From UBA8079 sp965205535 (GTDB lineage Bacteria; Pseudomonadota; Alphaproteobacteria; UBA6615), in NCBI GenBank assembly GCA_965205535.1, contig CBDBHH010000005.1, positions 1,550,001 to 1,614,000 on the forward strand: a DNA stretch of 64,000 nucleotides, in the 5' to 3' direction. Below the pieces are notes generated by a model. That model did no database searches and was not told the DNA's origin. It saw only the letters and a list, made by a program, of their open reading frames with translations. Made by a program: the position numbers and the translations under genes. Every line of letters begins with the position of its first letter. Positions within the stretch are counted from its first letter, which is position 1. This document shows positions 1 through 6,705 of the stretch, in pieces.

Positions 1-1
1 C

Positions 2-88
2 GAGCATGTCTGCAACCGCGACGATACGTTCGTGTGGACGGGAGAGGAAATCCTCGACTGGTACAAGTCGGTCCGTCCCGGCGCGTAG
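2..88 (+). CDS. C-terminal fragment of an unidentified protein
   Basis: An open frame enters from the left edge and ends at a TAG at 86-88, giving 28 residues ending in WYKSVRPGA. The segment with TGEEILDWY resembles the tail of some polysaccharide-deacetylase-fold hydrolases, where a similar acidic/aromatic stretch closes the protein, but 28 residues cannot assign it. It runs towards the convergent CFA synthase gene, whose stop is about 50 bases further on. Confidence 0.4.
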   Translation, partial: EHVCNRDDTFVWTGEEILDWYKSVRPGA

Positions 89-138
89 ATCAGCCCTGTC
101 GGTGGGGCAAGGAATGAAGCCCGACGATCGGACCGTAT

Positions 139-1401
139 CTATCTGGGGTTTTTGATCCGGTATTGGGCGACCGAGATGTTCCCGGCCCGGAAACCCGCCT
201 CGCAATAGCAAAGATAGTAACGCCACAGCCGGCGAAACGTTTCATCGAAACCCTGGGTTGCGATTGTCGGCCAGGCCGCCTCAAAGGAGAGCCGCCAGTG
301 GCGCAACGTCTCGGCGTAATCCTGTCCGAAGGTTCGGCTGTCTGTAACTTCCAGGCCGGCGTCGGATACCTCCTGCGCGAAGCGCGCTGGTGACGGAAGC
401 ATGCCTCCGGGGAACACGCGAAGTTGAATGAAATCGGGTGTGCGCCGATAGGCCTCGAACCGCGCTTCATCAATCGTGATGACCTGCATGCCGGCGATTC
501 CACCGGGGCAAAGCCGCGCACTGACCGCTTCAAAGAAAGTCGGCCAATAGGCCTCGCCGACCGCCTCGAACATCTCTATCGATGCGATCTTGTCGAATGT
601 ACCCGTCACGTCGCGGTAATCCTGCAAGCGGACCTCGATCCGCTCACTTAGGCCCGCTTCTGCGATTTTCCGGCGCGCCCATTCGGCCTGTGAAGGAGAC
701 ACCGTCAAGGCGGTTACACGGCATCCGTAGTGTGTGGCCGCATGGATCGCGAACGCACCCCAGCCGCAGCCGATTTCCAGCACATGATCGTCGGGCTGGA
801 GATCCAGCATGTCTGCGAGCTGGTCGAATTTTCGAATCTGCGCCACCGAGACCGCCTCGTCTCCTGTCTCACGCTCGACATCCTGCATAGTGTCGAAGCA
901 CGCGGCCGAGTAGGTCATGCTCGGGTCGAGCCACGCCGCATAGAATTCGTTGCCCAAATCGTAGTGCGCGGCGATGTTTCGGCGGCTGCCCCGGCGTGTA
1001 TTGGCCCGCAATCGAAGGTGCAGACGGCCAAGGGTCCGCGCCGCGCCGAGCGGCGTGAAGTGGCCGCTCAGGGCGTCGAGATTTTTCGCGCCCAGTTCGA
1101 TCACGGCCGTGAGGTCATCACTTTCCCAATCGCCCGCGATGTAGGAATCGGCCAGGCCGAGGGCGCCGTCGAACAGAATGTGCCGGGCGAGCCGGTATCG
1201 GTTTATTTTTATGGCCGCATCGGGGCCCGCGGTTGTTCCCGTGGCGCGCACGCGGCGACCGTCGGGCAGTTCGATCGACAATTTTCCCGACAACAGTTTT
1301 TCGGAAAGTCGGTTGAGGGTGCTGGCCAGGAGACGGGGGCCGATGGCCAGGCCGCGCGTGCGAGGTTGAAGGGGAAAATCAGTTTGCGCGAACTGCGACA
1401 T
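139..1401 (-). CDS. cfa: cyclopropane-fatty-acyl-phospholipid synthase
   Basis: Class I SAM-dependent methyltransferase that would add a methylene bridge to unsaturated acyl chains of membrane phospholipids. About 420 residues, the usual size. An N-terminal lipid-binding region is followed by the SAM-binding motif VLEIGCGWGAFAIHAA and, before it, the family segment AAHYDLGNEFYAAWLDPSMTYS. EMFEAVGEAYWPTFF and the C-terminal RLWRYYLCYCEAGFRAG are also typical of the family. The start at 1401 (MSQFAQTDF) is preferred over an in-frame start 15 codons upstream because the extra residues look non-homologous and a GAGG lies about 13 bases upstream. It is transcribed away from the tRNA-Arg gene and seems to stand alone. 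Confidence 0.9.
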   Translation of the reverse strand: MSQFAQTDFPLQPRTRGLAIGPRLLASTLNRLSEKLLSGKLSIELPDGRRVRATGTTAGPDAAIKINRYRLARHILFDGALGLADSYIAGDWESDDLTAVIELGAKNLDALSGHFTPLGAARTLGRLHLRLRANTRRGSRRNIAAHYDLGNEFYAAWLDPSMTYSAACFDTMQDVERETGDEAVSVAQIRKFDQLADMLDLQPDDHVLEIGCGWGAFAIHAATHYGCRVTALTVSPSQAEWARRKIAEAGLSERIEVRLQDYRDVTGTFDKIASIEMFEAVGEAYWPTFFEAVSARLCPGGIAGMQVITIDEARFEAYRRTPDFIQLRVFPGGMLPSPARFAQEVSDAGLEVTDSRTFGQDYAETLRHWRLSFEAAWPTIATQGFDETFRRLWRYYLCYCEAGFRAGNISVAQYRIKNPR

Positions 1402-1619
1402 GGAAAATGATCCTCGGATCGACAATGATCGACACCGGGTTTGCAAGCGGTGTTGTGTGACGGACGAGCAGCATGCGGTACAGCCACAATCGCGGCGCGT
1501 CCCATTGAATGACAGTGATTATTCTGAGGGTCGAAAGAAGGTAGCGCAAGATGGTCGCGTGAGCGTCCTTTGCGTCGAGGTCAATTCAGCGCTAATTAGG
1601 AGCGCACGTCGCGTGACGG

Positions 1620-1696
1620 GCGCTCGTAGCTCAGTCGGATAGAGCGCGGGATTCCTAATCCCGAGGTCGCAGGTTCGATTCCTGCCGGGCGCACCA
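1620..1696 (+). tRNA. tRNA-Arg (anticodon CCT)
   Basis: 77 nt. The acceptor arms gcgctcg/cgggcgc pair (one G-U), the anticodon arm cggga/tcccg encloses loop ttcctaa with anticodon CCT (reads AGG), the T arm gcagg/cctgc encloses ttcgatt, and CCA is encoded at 1694-1696. The 3' end is duplicated at 4157-4177, as expected of a tRNA used as an integration site. Confidence 0.97.
1676..1696. repeat. tRNA-Arg 3' end: left copy of att-like direct repeat
   Basis: The last 21 bases of tRNA-Arg match 4157-4177 at 20 of 21 positions (only c1690 versus a4171 differs). The two copies bracket about 2.5 kb of atypical DNA. The similarity resumes about 25 bases further on, in the terminator and a gene remnant (1722-1835 versus 4202-4315). 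I see no integrase gene between the copies. Confidence 0.7.
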
Positions 1697-1722
1697 TTTT
1701 TTCATGCAGCAGGCAGGTAAAG

Positions 1723-1756
1723 AAAAAGCCCCGGCGACCGGCCGGGGCTTCTCCGT
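1723..1756. terminator. intrinsic terminator downstream of tRNA-Arg
   Basis: GC-rich hairpin: gccccggc (1728-1735) pairs perfectly with gccggggc (1741-1748) around a 5-nt loop, with A-rich sequence on the left and T-rich on the right, so it can act in both directions. The minus-strand T tract is the stronger. A diverged copy is at 4203-4237. Confidence 0.75.
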
Positions 1757-1777
1757 TTTCAGATATGTGCGGGATGA

Positions 1778-1846
1778 TCAGTCGCCGGCACCCTGTGCTG
1801 CATCGTCCGCCAGGTCTTGCGGCAGGACGAGGTTCAGGATGCCTAG
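1778..1846 (-). pseudogene. C-terminal remnant of a truncated gene (copy 1)
   Basis: On the minus strand, just upstream of the terminator hairpin, a frame ending in TGA at 1778-1780 reads NLVLPQDLADDAAQGAGD. It runs back only to about 1846, where the foreign DNA with the DUF2971 gene begins. The hairpin directly after its stop suggests it was the real end of a gene. A diverged, frameshifted copy lies at 4257-4315. The parent protein is not recognised. Confidence 0.4.
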
Positions 1847-1847
1847 A

Positions 1848-2543
1848 TTAGAAACGTCCGATGTAGGGAGTTTGTGACTTTACTATCGGAATTCTCAATC
1901 TTAGTTCGGCGACCAGTTTTTCTGCAAAGTTTGTCTTTGCAGGTTGGTCTGATTGAGGGCCAACGATAATGCGTTTGATTGGTAAACTTTGCTCGCTCTC
2001 GAAATCGAAGAGGCGCACGATCCGACTACCATCATCTAGGACGTGAAACTTTTTGAATGCCCGGTCTTCTTGATTGATCGAAGGATCTTGCTCTGTATAT
2101 CTATCGAGAGTCGCCTGGTTCATTGGAGAGCAAACAAGCCGGACTTCTCGTTCCTCTTTGAAACCCTGATGTTTGAAACGGACTGTACTCGAAACGAAGG
2201 GGATGAAAGACTTTCCGGGTTCGAGTTCATCTTGTTCGAGAGCCCAAGATAGATACAGCTCCCGAAGAACTTCGAGTAGCTCGCTGAATTCCGAATCAAA
2301 CCTTTCCTTGTCCCCTTGATATACGACATCAGACAAAAGCATTGGGCCGCCGGTCCAATACATTTCATGTTCAAGACGGGCTAGTTGCCAAAGACGTTCC
2401 GTATCGAATACGAGCGCAAACCCTCCCTCAGCATAACCTCGCCACTGACTTAGCAATCCGTTTTTCTGTTCGTAAGGTTCGTCTCCTCCATGGGAACAGA
2501 ACGAAGTAATGTATGGCTCATAAAGCGCGTCGTTTCGGTTCTC
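1848..2543 (-). pseudogene. DUF2971 protein, C-terminal part (split by IS3 element)
   Basis: C-terminal two thirds of a DUF2971-family protein of unknown biochemical role. The open frame continues upstream to the IS boundary at 2543 and reads EPYITSFCSH, then GLLSQWRGYAEGGFALVFD, which are the family's hallmark segments, followed by an EREVRLVC segment. On its own it has no plausible start; the codons at 2454-2456 (TTG) lie inside the conserved LSQWRGY block. Removing 2544-3816 and one CTC target copy joins it in frame to the fragment at 3814-4128, giving a protein of about 334 residues, normal for the family. Base composition is clearly AT-richer than the flanking chromosome. Confidence 0.8.
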
Positions 2544-2623
2544 TGAGCTACTCCCCGGAAATGGGACACTGACGTAAGCTACGATTTGTTGTCTGCTGGT
2601 CTTCGACGAAAAGGAGATCAGCG

Positions 2624-2917
2624 ATGTCGAAACGCAAGCAGCACTCCCCCGAGTTCAAGGCGAAGGTTGCTCTTGAAGCGGTGAAGGGCGAAGAGACGGC
2701 ATCCGAACTGGCAAGCCGGTTCGGTGTTCACCCGACCATGATCCATCAATGGAAGCGTGCACTGCTGGAAGGCGCCTCGGGCGTATTCGAGCGGGGCGGT
2801 CGACAGAAGCCGGAGATCGATGAGGATCAGGTCAGGGAACTCCACGCCAAGATCGGGGAGTTGGCTGTGGCCAACGATTTTTTATCAAGAAAGCTCAAAC
2901 CCTGGACCGGCAAGTGA
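2624..2917 (+). CDS. IS3-family transposase OrfA (helix-turn-helix)
   Basis: 97 residues. Opens with SPEFKAKVALEAVKGEET and a HTH_Tnp_1-type helix-turn-helix (ELASRFGVHPTMIHQWKRAL, residues about 28-47), followed by a leucine-zipper-like helix (VRELHAKIGELAVANDFLSRKL) that normally mediates multimerisation. OrfA binds the IS ends. GGAG lies 6 bases before the ATG. The stop TGA overlaps the OrfB GTG (GTGA, 2914-2917), so OrfB can be made by translational coupling or by frameshifting into an OrfAB fusion. Confidence 0.9.
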   Translation: MSKRKQHSPEFKAKVALEAVKGEETASELASRFGVHPTMIHQWKRALLEGASGVFERGGRQKPEIDEDQVRELHAKIGELAVANDFLSRKLKPWTGK

Positions 2918-3777
2918 GGGGGAACATGATTGAACCCAACCGTCCCAATCTGTCTGTAGGCAAGCAGTGCGCGCTGCTGTCGATCTCTCGGTCGTCGTTC
3001 TATTACACGCCGACGGGCGAAAGTGATATGAACCTGGCCCTGATGCGGCAGATCGATGAACAGTTCCTGAAGACGCCGTTCTTCGGTGTTCGTCAGATGA
3101 CCTGGCACCTGCGCAATGAGGGGCATCGGGTGAATGAGAAGCGCATTCGCCGGCTGATGCGGCTCATGGGCCTAATGCCGATTTACCAGAAGCCCAACAC
3201 GCGCAGGCCGGCGAAGGGTCACAAGATCTGGCCTTATCTGCTCAAAGGGCTGAGGGTGGATAGGCCGAACCAGGTCTGGGCAGCGGACATCACATATCTG
3301 CCGATGCGCCGCGGGTTCCTCTATCTGGTGGCGATCATGGACTGGTTCACCCGCAAGGTGCTGGCCTGGCGCATCTCAAACACGCTGGAAGCCAACTTCT
3401 GTGTCGAAGCGTTAAACGAGGCCATCCACAAGTTCGGCACGCCGGAGATCGTGAACACCGATCAGGGATCGCAGTTCACGTCATTCGCATGGACGGACCG
3501 GCTGCAGCGGATGGGTGTGCGCATCTCCATGGACGGCAAGGGACGGTTCCTCGACAACATCTTTGTCGAACGGCTGTGGCGCTCCCTCAAATACGAGTGC
3601 GTCTACCTGTACGCCTGGGAGACCGGGTCACAAGCTCGCGCCGGCATTCGAAAATGGATCGAGTTCTACAACAAAGCGCGACCGCATTCCGCCCTTGGCG
3701 GCAAACCGCCTGCCGTGATCTACTGGCAGGCAATCGATCAAAACCAACCCGATCAGCAGGTGCAGAGAGTAGCTTAA
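2914..3777 (+). CDS. IS3-family transposase OrfB (DDE integrase core)
   Basis: 287 residues carrying the rve-type catalytic domain. The DDE triad is visible: D in WAADITYLP, D in NTDQGSQFTS, and E in NIFVERLWRSLKYE 35 residues later, the classic DD(35)E spacing. The N-terminal region has the HTH_21-like segment FFGVRQMTWHLRNEGHRVNEKRIRRLMR. The C-terminus YNKARPHSALGGKPPA is typical of the family. No internal stop or frameshift is seen, so the enzyme is probably functional. The start used is the GTG that overlaps the OrfA stop; an ATG follows at 2926. Confidence 0.92.
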   Translation: MRGNMIEPNRPNLSVGKQCALLSISRSSFYYTPTGESDMNLALMRQIDEQFLKTPFFGVRQMTWHLRNEGHRVNEKRIRRLMRLMGLMPIYQKPNTRRPAKGHKIWPYLLKGLRVDRPNQVWAADITYLPMRRGFLYLVAIMDWFTRKVLAWRISNTLEANFCVEALNEAIHKFGTPEIVNTDQGSQFTSFAWTDRLQRMGVRISMDGKGRFLDNIFVERLWRSLKYECVYLYAWETGSQARAGIRKWIEFYNKARPHSALGGKPPAVIYWQAIDQNQPDQQVQRVA

Positions 3778-3813
3778 TTTACACCGAAAACTGTCCAATG
3801 ATCGGGGAGTAGC

Positions 3814-4128
3814 TCACTCCGTTCTGAAAGTGGTGTTATAGAAGGCGTCAATAAAAGCATTGGTATCTTCCCGCGCTATGAGTGGGATCGATCCAGTTTT
3901 CCGTATTTGTCTCCTGTTGCTGAAACGTTGGTTTGCGAAGTTTCTTATCTGACTAATGCTGAATGGAACCATCTCCTGAACAAGCGCTTCTCTAAAAAGC
4001 ACTACCTCGGTTGTGTCGTTCAGGTCTGCATGATGCTTTGCCCAGAGTCGCTGGCTCCTAAGTATGCCCTCAAGGCCTTGGGTCGAAGTGTAGTGGTGAA
4101 GTTCGGGATGCTCTTCCCAGACGTCCAT
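3814..4128 (-). pseudogene. DUF2971 protein, N-terminal part (split by IS3 element)
   Basis: N-terminal fragment of the gene continued at 1848-2543. It contains the family's opening motif ELHHYTSTQGLEGILRSQ followed by LWAKHHADLNDTTEV. The frame stops only because the IS end supplies a TGA (3814-3816); the codon before it (GAG, from ctc 3817-3819) is the target-site copy. The start at 4128 is chosen because GGAG sits 7 bases upstream; an alternative ATG at 4149 and a TTG at 4200 have poorer signals, and the longer versions would run into the tRNA-derived repeat. The fragment lacks the conserved C-terminal blocks. Confidence 0.75.
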
Positions 4129-4156
4129 TAGTATGCTCCAGCCGTTCATGTTCACA

Positions 4157-4177
4157 CGATTCCTGCCGGGAGCACCA
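4157..4177. repeat. tRNA-Arg 3' end: right copy of att-like direct repeat
   Basis: Matches the last 21 bases of tRNA-Arg (1676-1696) with a single mismatch, including the T-loop core ttcctgccggg and the CCA. The remaining tRNA body is absent, so this is not a gene. It lies about 30 bases upstream of the DUF2971 start, which places the DUF2971 gene and its IS between the two copies. Confidence 0.7.
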
Positions 4178-4202
4178 CTTACCCTCTCCCGTTCCAACAA
4201 AG

Positions 4203-4237
4203 AAAAAGCCCTGGCGACAGGCCGGGGCTATTCCGTT
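4203..4237. terminator. diverged copy of the tRNA-Arg terminator
   Basis: gccctggc (4208-4215) pairs with gccggggc (4221-4228) with one G-U pair, flanked by the same A-rich stretch as the copy at 1723-1756. It belongs to the duplicated block. Confidence 0.5.
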
Positions 4238-4256
4238 TCAATTATGTTTTTGACTA

Positions 4257-4315
4257 TCAGTCGTCGTCGGCACAATGCGCTGCATCGTCCGCCAGTCTTG
4301 CGGCAGGGCGAGGTA
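4257..4315 (-). pseudogene. C-terminal gene remnant (copy 2, frameshifted)
   Basis: A minus-strand tail ending in TGA at 4257-4259 reads LADDAAHCADDD, similar to LADDAAQGAGD in copy 1 (1778-1846). Relative to copy 1 it lacks one C in ccgcaagacctggcg, which shifts the frame upstream of LADDA. Similarity ends near 4315. It is a decayed duplicate. Confidence 0.35.
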
Positions 4316-4386
4316 GATGAAAAAAGTCTTAGGTCGGCCTCAATTGGCTTCCTAGACAGGGCACATACCGCGGACTGACCAGACTA

Positions 4387-5625
4387 CTAATTGCGTGCTT
4401 CTTCTCTGGAACGGTTCAGTCTGTCCACTTCGTTCTTCATCTGGCCTGCAATCCTTTCTCTGATGAATTCAGAGACTACGTCGTTGTGGCATTCACCAAG
4501 TTTAATGCTTCCGTCGTTGATCAAATTTTTTCCGCTGGAAGTGGTCCTCCAGTTCTCGGCGAATTGACTTGCCTGCCAAACGTATGCCCAAGCCCAGTCT
4601 TTTACTGCGAAATACTCGTCCACAAGCCCTTGGAGTATATTGGGGTCCACTTCAGCCTGGCTTAAATCCAGAATATCCAGGTAGGCGATTTGCCAAAGAG
4701 CATCAAATCGATGAGATAGGGCAATTTTCGAAGATGCATCGAACAGGTTTCGAATTCTAAAAGCTATGCCCTGATCGTCGGCGCTAAGAACAATGTCCCG
4801 TTGAAACTCGTTCAGTTCACATGAACTGGTGAAATCATCTTCGCTGGCACCAGGGAGGTTGTACTTTCCACCGTAAAACATAGCGGTGATTGTGGACGGC
4901 ACCAAAGTGCCAGCTGCCTCCACGTCAATTAGCACCGAGTCAATAAATAGTAACTTGAACTTTTCAAGTTTGCTGTTGGGTGCGCCAATAGTGGATGATT
5001 CTACGACGCTGTTGATGAATGCAACTGAAACGATGTCATCGTTGCTTGCCATTTCGATATCCAGACCAATGGCGTTAGCTTCTCTGACTGTTACAGATCC
5101 GTGAAAGTGGTCGAGTTGTAGTCCGATAATAGAACCTCGCGAGAAGCTTAGATCGCTATCGACAAAGTCCCTCAGGTTTAGTCCAACGGTTTGGGTTTCG
5201 TTGAAATTCCAATCGAGCAGCCTTCGTGCCGGGAGACTACCTTCCCGACCAGTTAGCGATAGATTGGCAATAGACCGATTTTTGAACGTAACAGCGGGCA
5301 GATCGGTGCCGGTGTCCAGAATCGTTTGTAGAGACGTCTGGATCAGTTGGTTCGGAAGTTCGTTGAGCTTGTCGAGGCTCTGAAGTGCAAACGCGATGGC
5401 GTTGGCCTGTCTGATGGGGCGCTCTTCCTCAAATTCACGCAACTGAAACAGCAGTGCCACGACGGCAACCGCGATGCCGATAGGTTCCAATGCTCGTAAG
5501 ATTTTTAGCGATCTGGCTTTGAGAAAACGATCAACCATCCTGCGGCGCTCTGCCTGCGAGGTTTGAGCAAACGCAACGATGCAGAAGCCCAAAAATACTA
5601 CAAAAACGAGTAGATCAACTTTCAA
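4387..5625 (-). CDS. orphan membrane-anchored protein of unknown function
   Basis: 412 residues, not recognised. Two hydrophobic segments lie at the N-terminus (residues about 4-20, LLVFVVFLGFCIVAFAQ, and 46-62, PIGIAVAVVALLFQL), then a large soluble part. Residues about 125-210 contain short hydrophobic repeats (ANLSLTG, GLNLRDFVDSDLSFSRG, IIGLQLDHF) reminiscent of a pentapeptide-type beta helix. The C-terminus is charged and helical. The start is a TTG at 5623-5625 with no clear ribosome binding site; a later start cannot be excluded. The sequence is AT-richer than its neighbours. Its 5' end abuts the point where the acyl-CoA dehydrogenase sequence resumes (about 5630), so the original upstream region is probably missing. 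Confidence 0.6.
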   Translation of the reverse strand: MKVDLLVFVVFLGFCIVAFAQTSQAERRRMVDRFLKARSLKILRALEPIGIAVAVVALLFQLREFEEERPIRQANAIAFALQSLDKLNELPNQLIQTSLQTILDTGTDLPAVTFKNRSIANLSLTGREGSLPARRLLDWNFNETQTVGLNLRDFVDSDLSFSRGSIIGLQLDHFHGSVTVREANAIGLDIEMASNDDIVSVAFINSVVESSTIGAPNSKLEKFKLLFIDSVLIDVEAAGTLVPSTITAMFYGGKYNLPGASEDDFTSSCELNEFQRDIVLSADDQGIAFRIRNLFDASSKIALSHRFDALWQIAYLDILDLSQAEVDPNILQGLVDEYFAVKDWAWAYVWQASQFAENWRTTSSGKNLINDGSIKLGECHNDVVSEFIRERIAGQMKNEVDRLNRSREEARN

Positions 5626-6679
5626 TCATGAGGACAGGTTTCCGACCGAGGTGATTCCGAAATTCGGTGACATGGGTCTCCTGCAGTGGAGCGTGCCGGA
5701 AGCGTATGGCGGGCCCGAGGGGTCGCTGACCAAGCTGTGCATCGCGCGCGAGGAACTGGCGAAATATTCCCTGTCGCTGTCCGTCATGGTCGGGGAGAAC
5801 GGGAACGGCATGGCGCTCCCGCTGCTGTTCGGGGGCACCGACGCGCAAAAGGCGAAGTATTTTCCCCTGCTCGCAAAGGGGCGGACCCTCGTCGCCTTCG
5901 CCCTGTCTGAGCCCGAAGCGGGATCGGACGCGGCCGCGCTGCGCACGCGCGCCGTGCGCGACGGCGAAGATTGGTTGATCACGGGCAACAAGATATTCGT
6001 GACCTGCGGACCGGTGGCCGACTTCGTGCTGGTACTCGCTCGAACCAATGACGCGCCGCGTGCCAAGGGTGTGTCGGCGTTTGTCGTCGACACGTCCCTG
6101 GACGGGGTCACGCGCGGGCCCAAGAACAAGAAGATGGGCTACAACGGCGCCACACCGAACTGCGACTTTTTCTTCGAGAATGTTCGCGTGACCGCCGACG
6201 CCATGATTGGCGGGGATGGCGAGGGGTTCGCCATCGCCATGAAATGCATGGAGTTCAACCGGCCCGCCATGTCGGCGTCGGCGCTGGGTATCGCCCAGGG
6301 CGCGCTCGACCAGGCGGTCGCCTTCGCCAAGGAACGTGAGCAGTTCGGCAAGCCGATCGCCGAGTTCCAGGGCCTGCAATTCATGATGGCGGACATGGCC
6401 ATGCAGATCGAGGCGGCCAGGTCGCTCCTGTATGAGGTGACCGGGCGCTATGACCGTGGCGAGATGGACGGCTATGGCGGGCTGTCCGCGATGGTGAAGA
6501 CGTTGGCGAGCGACGCGGCGATGAAGGTGACGACGGATGCCGTCCAGATCCTCGGCGGGTATGGTTACATGAAGGAGTTTCCGGTCGAGCGCATGATGCG
6601 TGACGCCAAGGTCACCCAGATTTTCGAGGGCACCAACCAGATCCAGCGAATGCTGATCGCCCGGGAACTTCTGAAATAG
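5579..6679 (+). CDS. acyl-CoA dehydrogenase, N-terminally truncated
   Basis: FAD-dependent alpha,beta-dehydrogenation of an acyl-CoA. From residue 18 (EDRFPTEVIPKFGDMGLLQWSVPEAYGG) onward it is a normal ACAD: LSEPEAGSDAAALRT (flavin/substrate loop), EREQFGKPIAEFQGLQF, and DAVQILGGYGYMKEFPVERMMRDAKVTQIFEGTNQIQ, which carries the usual catalytic glutamate position (IFEGTNQIQ). Families of this type start about 35-40 residues earlier with an alpha-helical segment; here that is replaced by 17 residues encoded antisense to the membrane protein gene, with no ribosome binding site. It is probably a casualty of the island insertion and its activity is doubtful. The stop is 26 bases before the CoA-transferase, suggesting an original operon. 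Confidence 0.7.
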   Translation: MQKPKNTTKTSRSTFNHEDRFPTEVIPKFGDMGLLQWSVPEAYGGPEGSLTKLCIAREELAKYSLSLSVMVGENGNGMALPLLFGGTDAQKAKYFPLLAKGRTLVAFALSEPEAGSDAAALRTRAVRDGEDWLITGNKIFVTCGPVADFVLVLARTNDAPRAKGVSAFVVDTSLDGVTRGPKNKKMGYNGATPNCDFFFENVRVTADAMIGGDGEGFAIAMKCMEFNRPAMSASALGIAQGALDQAVAFAKEREQFGKPIAEFQGLQFMMADMAMQIEAARSLLYEVTGRYDRGEMDGYGGLSAMVKTLASDAAMKVTTDAVQILGGYGYMKEFPVERMMRDAKVTQIFEGTNQIQRMLIARELLK

Positions 6680-6705
6680 ATGGAGCGCAGGCGCGGGAGT
6701 TTCGT

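Larger units (their letters stand above)
2544..3816 (+). mobile_element. complete IS3-family insertion sequence
   Basis: 1273 bp. The ends are inverted repeats: tgagctactcccc at 2544-2556 and its complement ggggagtagctca at 3804-3816, with imperfect similarity continuing inwards (ggacac/ggacag). The 3-bp sequence ctc occurs immediately outside both ends (2541-2543 and 3817-3819), fitting the 3-5 bp duplications made by IS3 elements. It carries two overlapping frames, orfA and orfB. Both frames and both ends appear intact, so it may still be mobile and its insertion into the DUF2971 gene is probably recent. Confidence 0.92.

Noticed and set aside
2876..2890. T6 run in the IS orfA as the programmed frameshift site
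   Set aside because: IS3 elements normally slip on A-rich heptamers; GTGA coupling at 2914 is a sufficient explanation and no stimulating structure is obvious.
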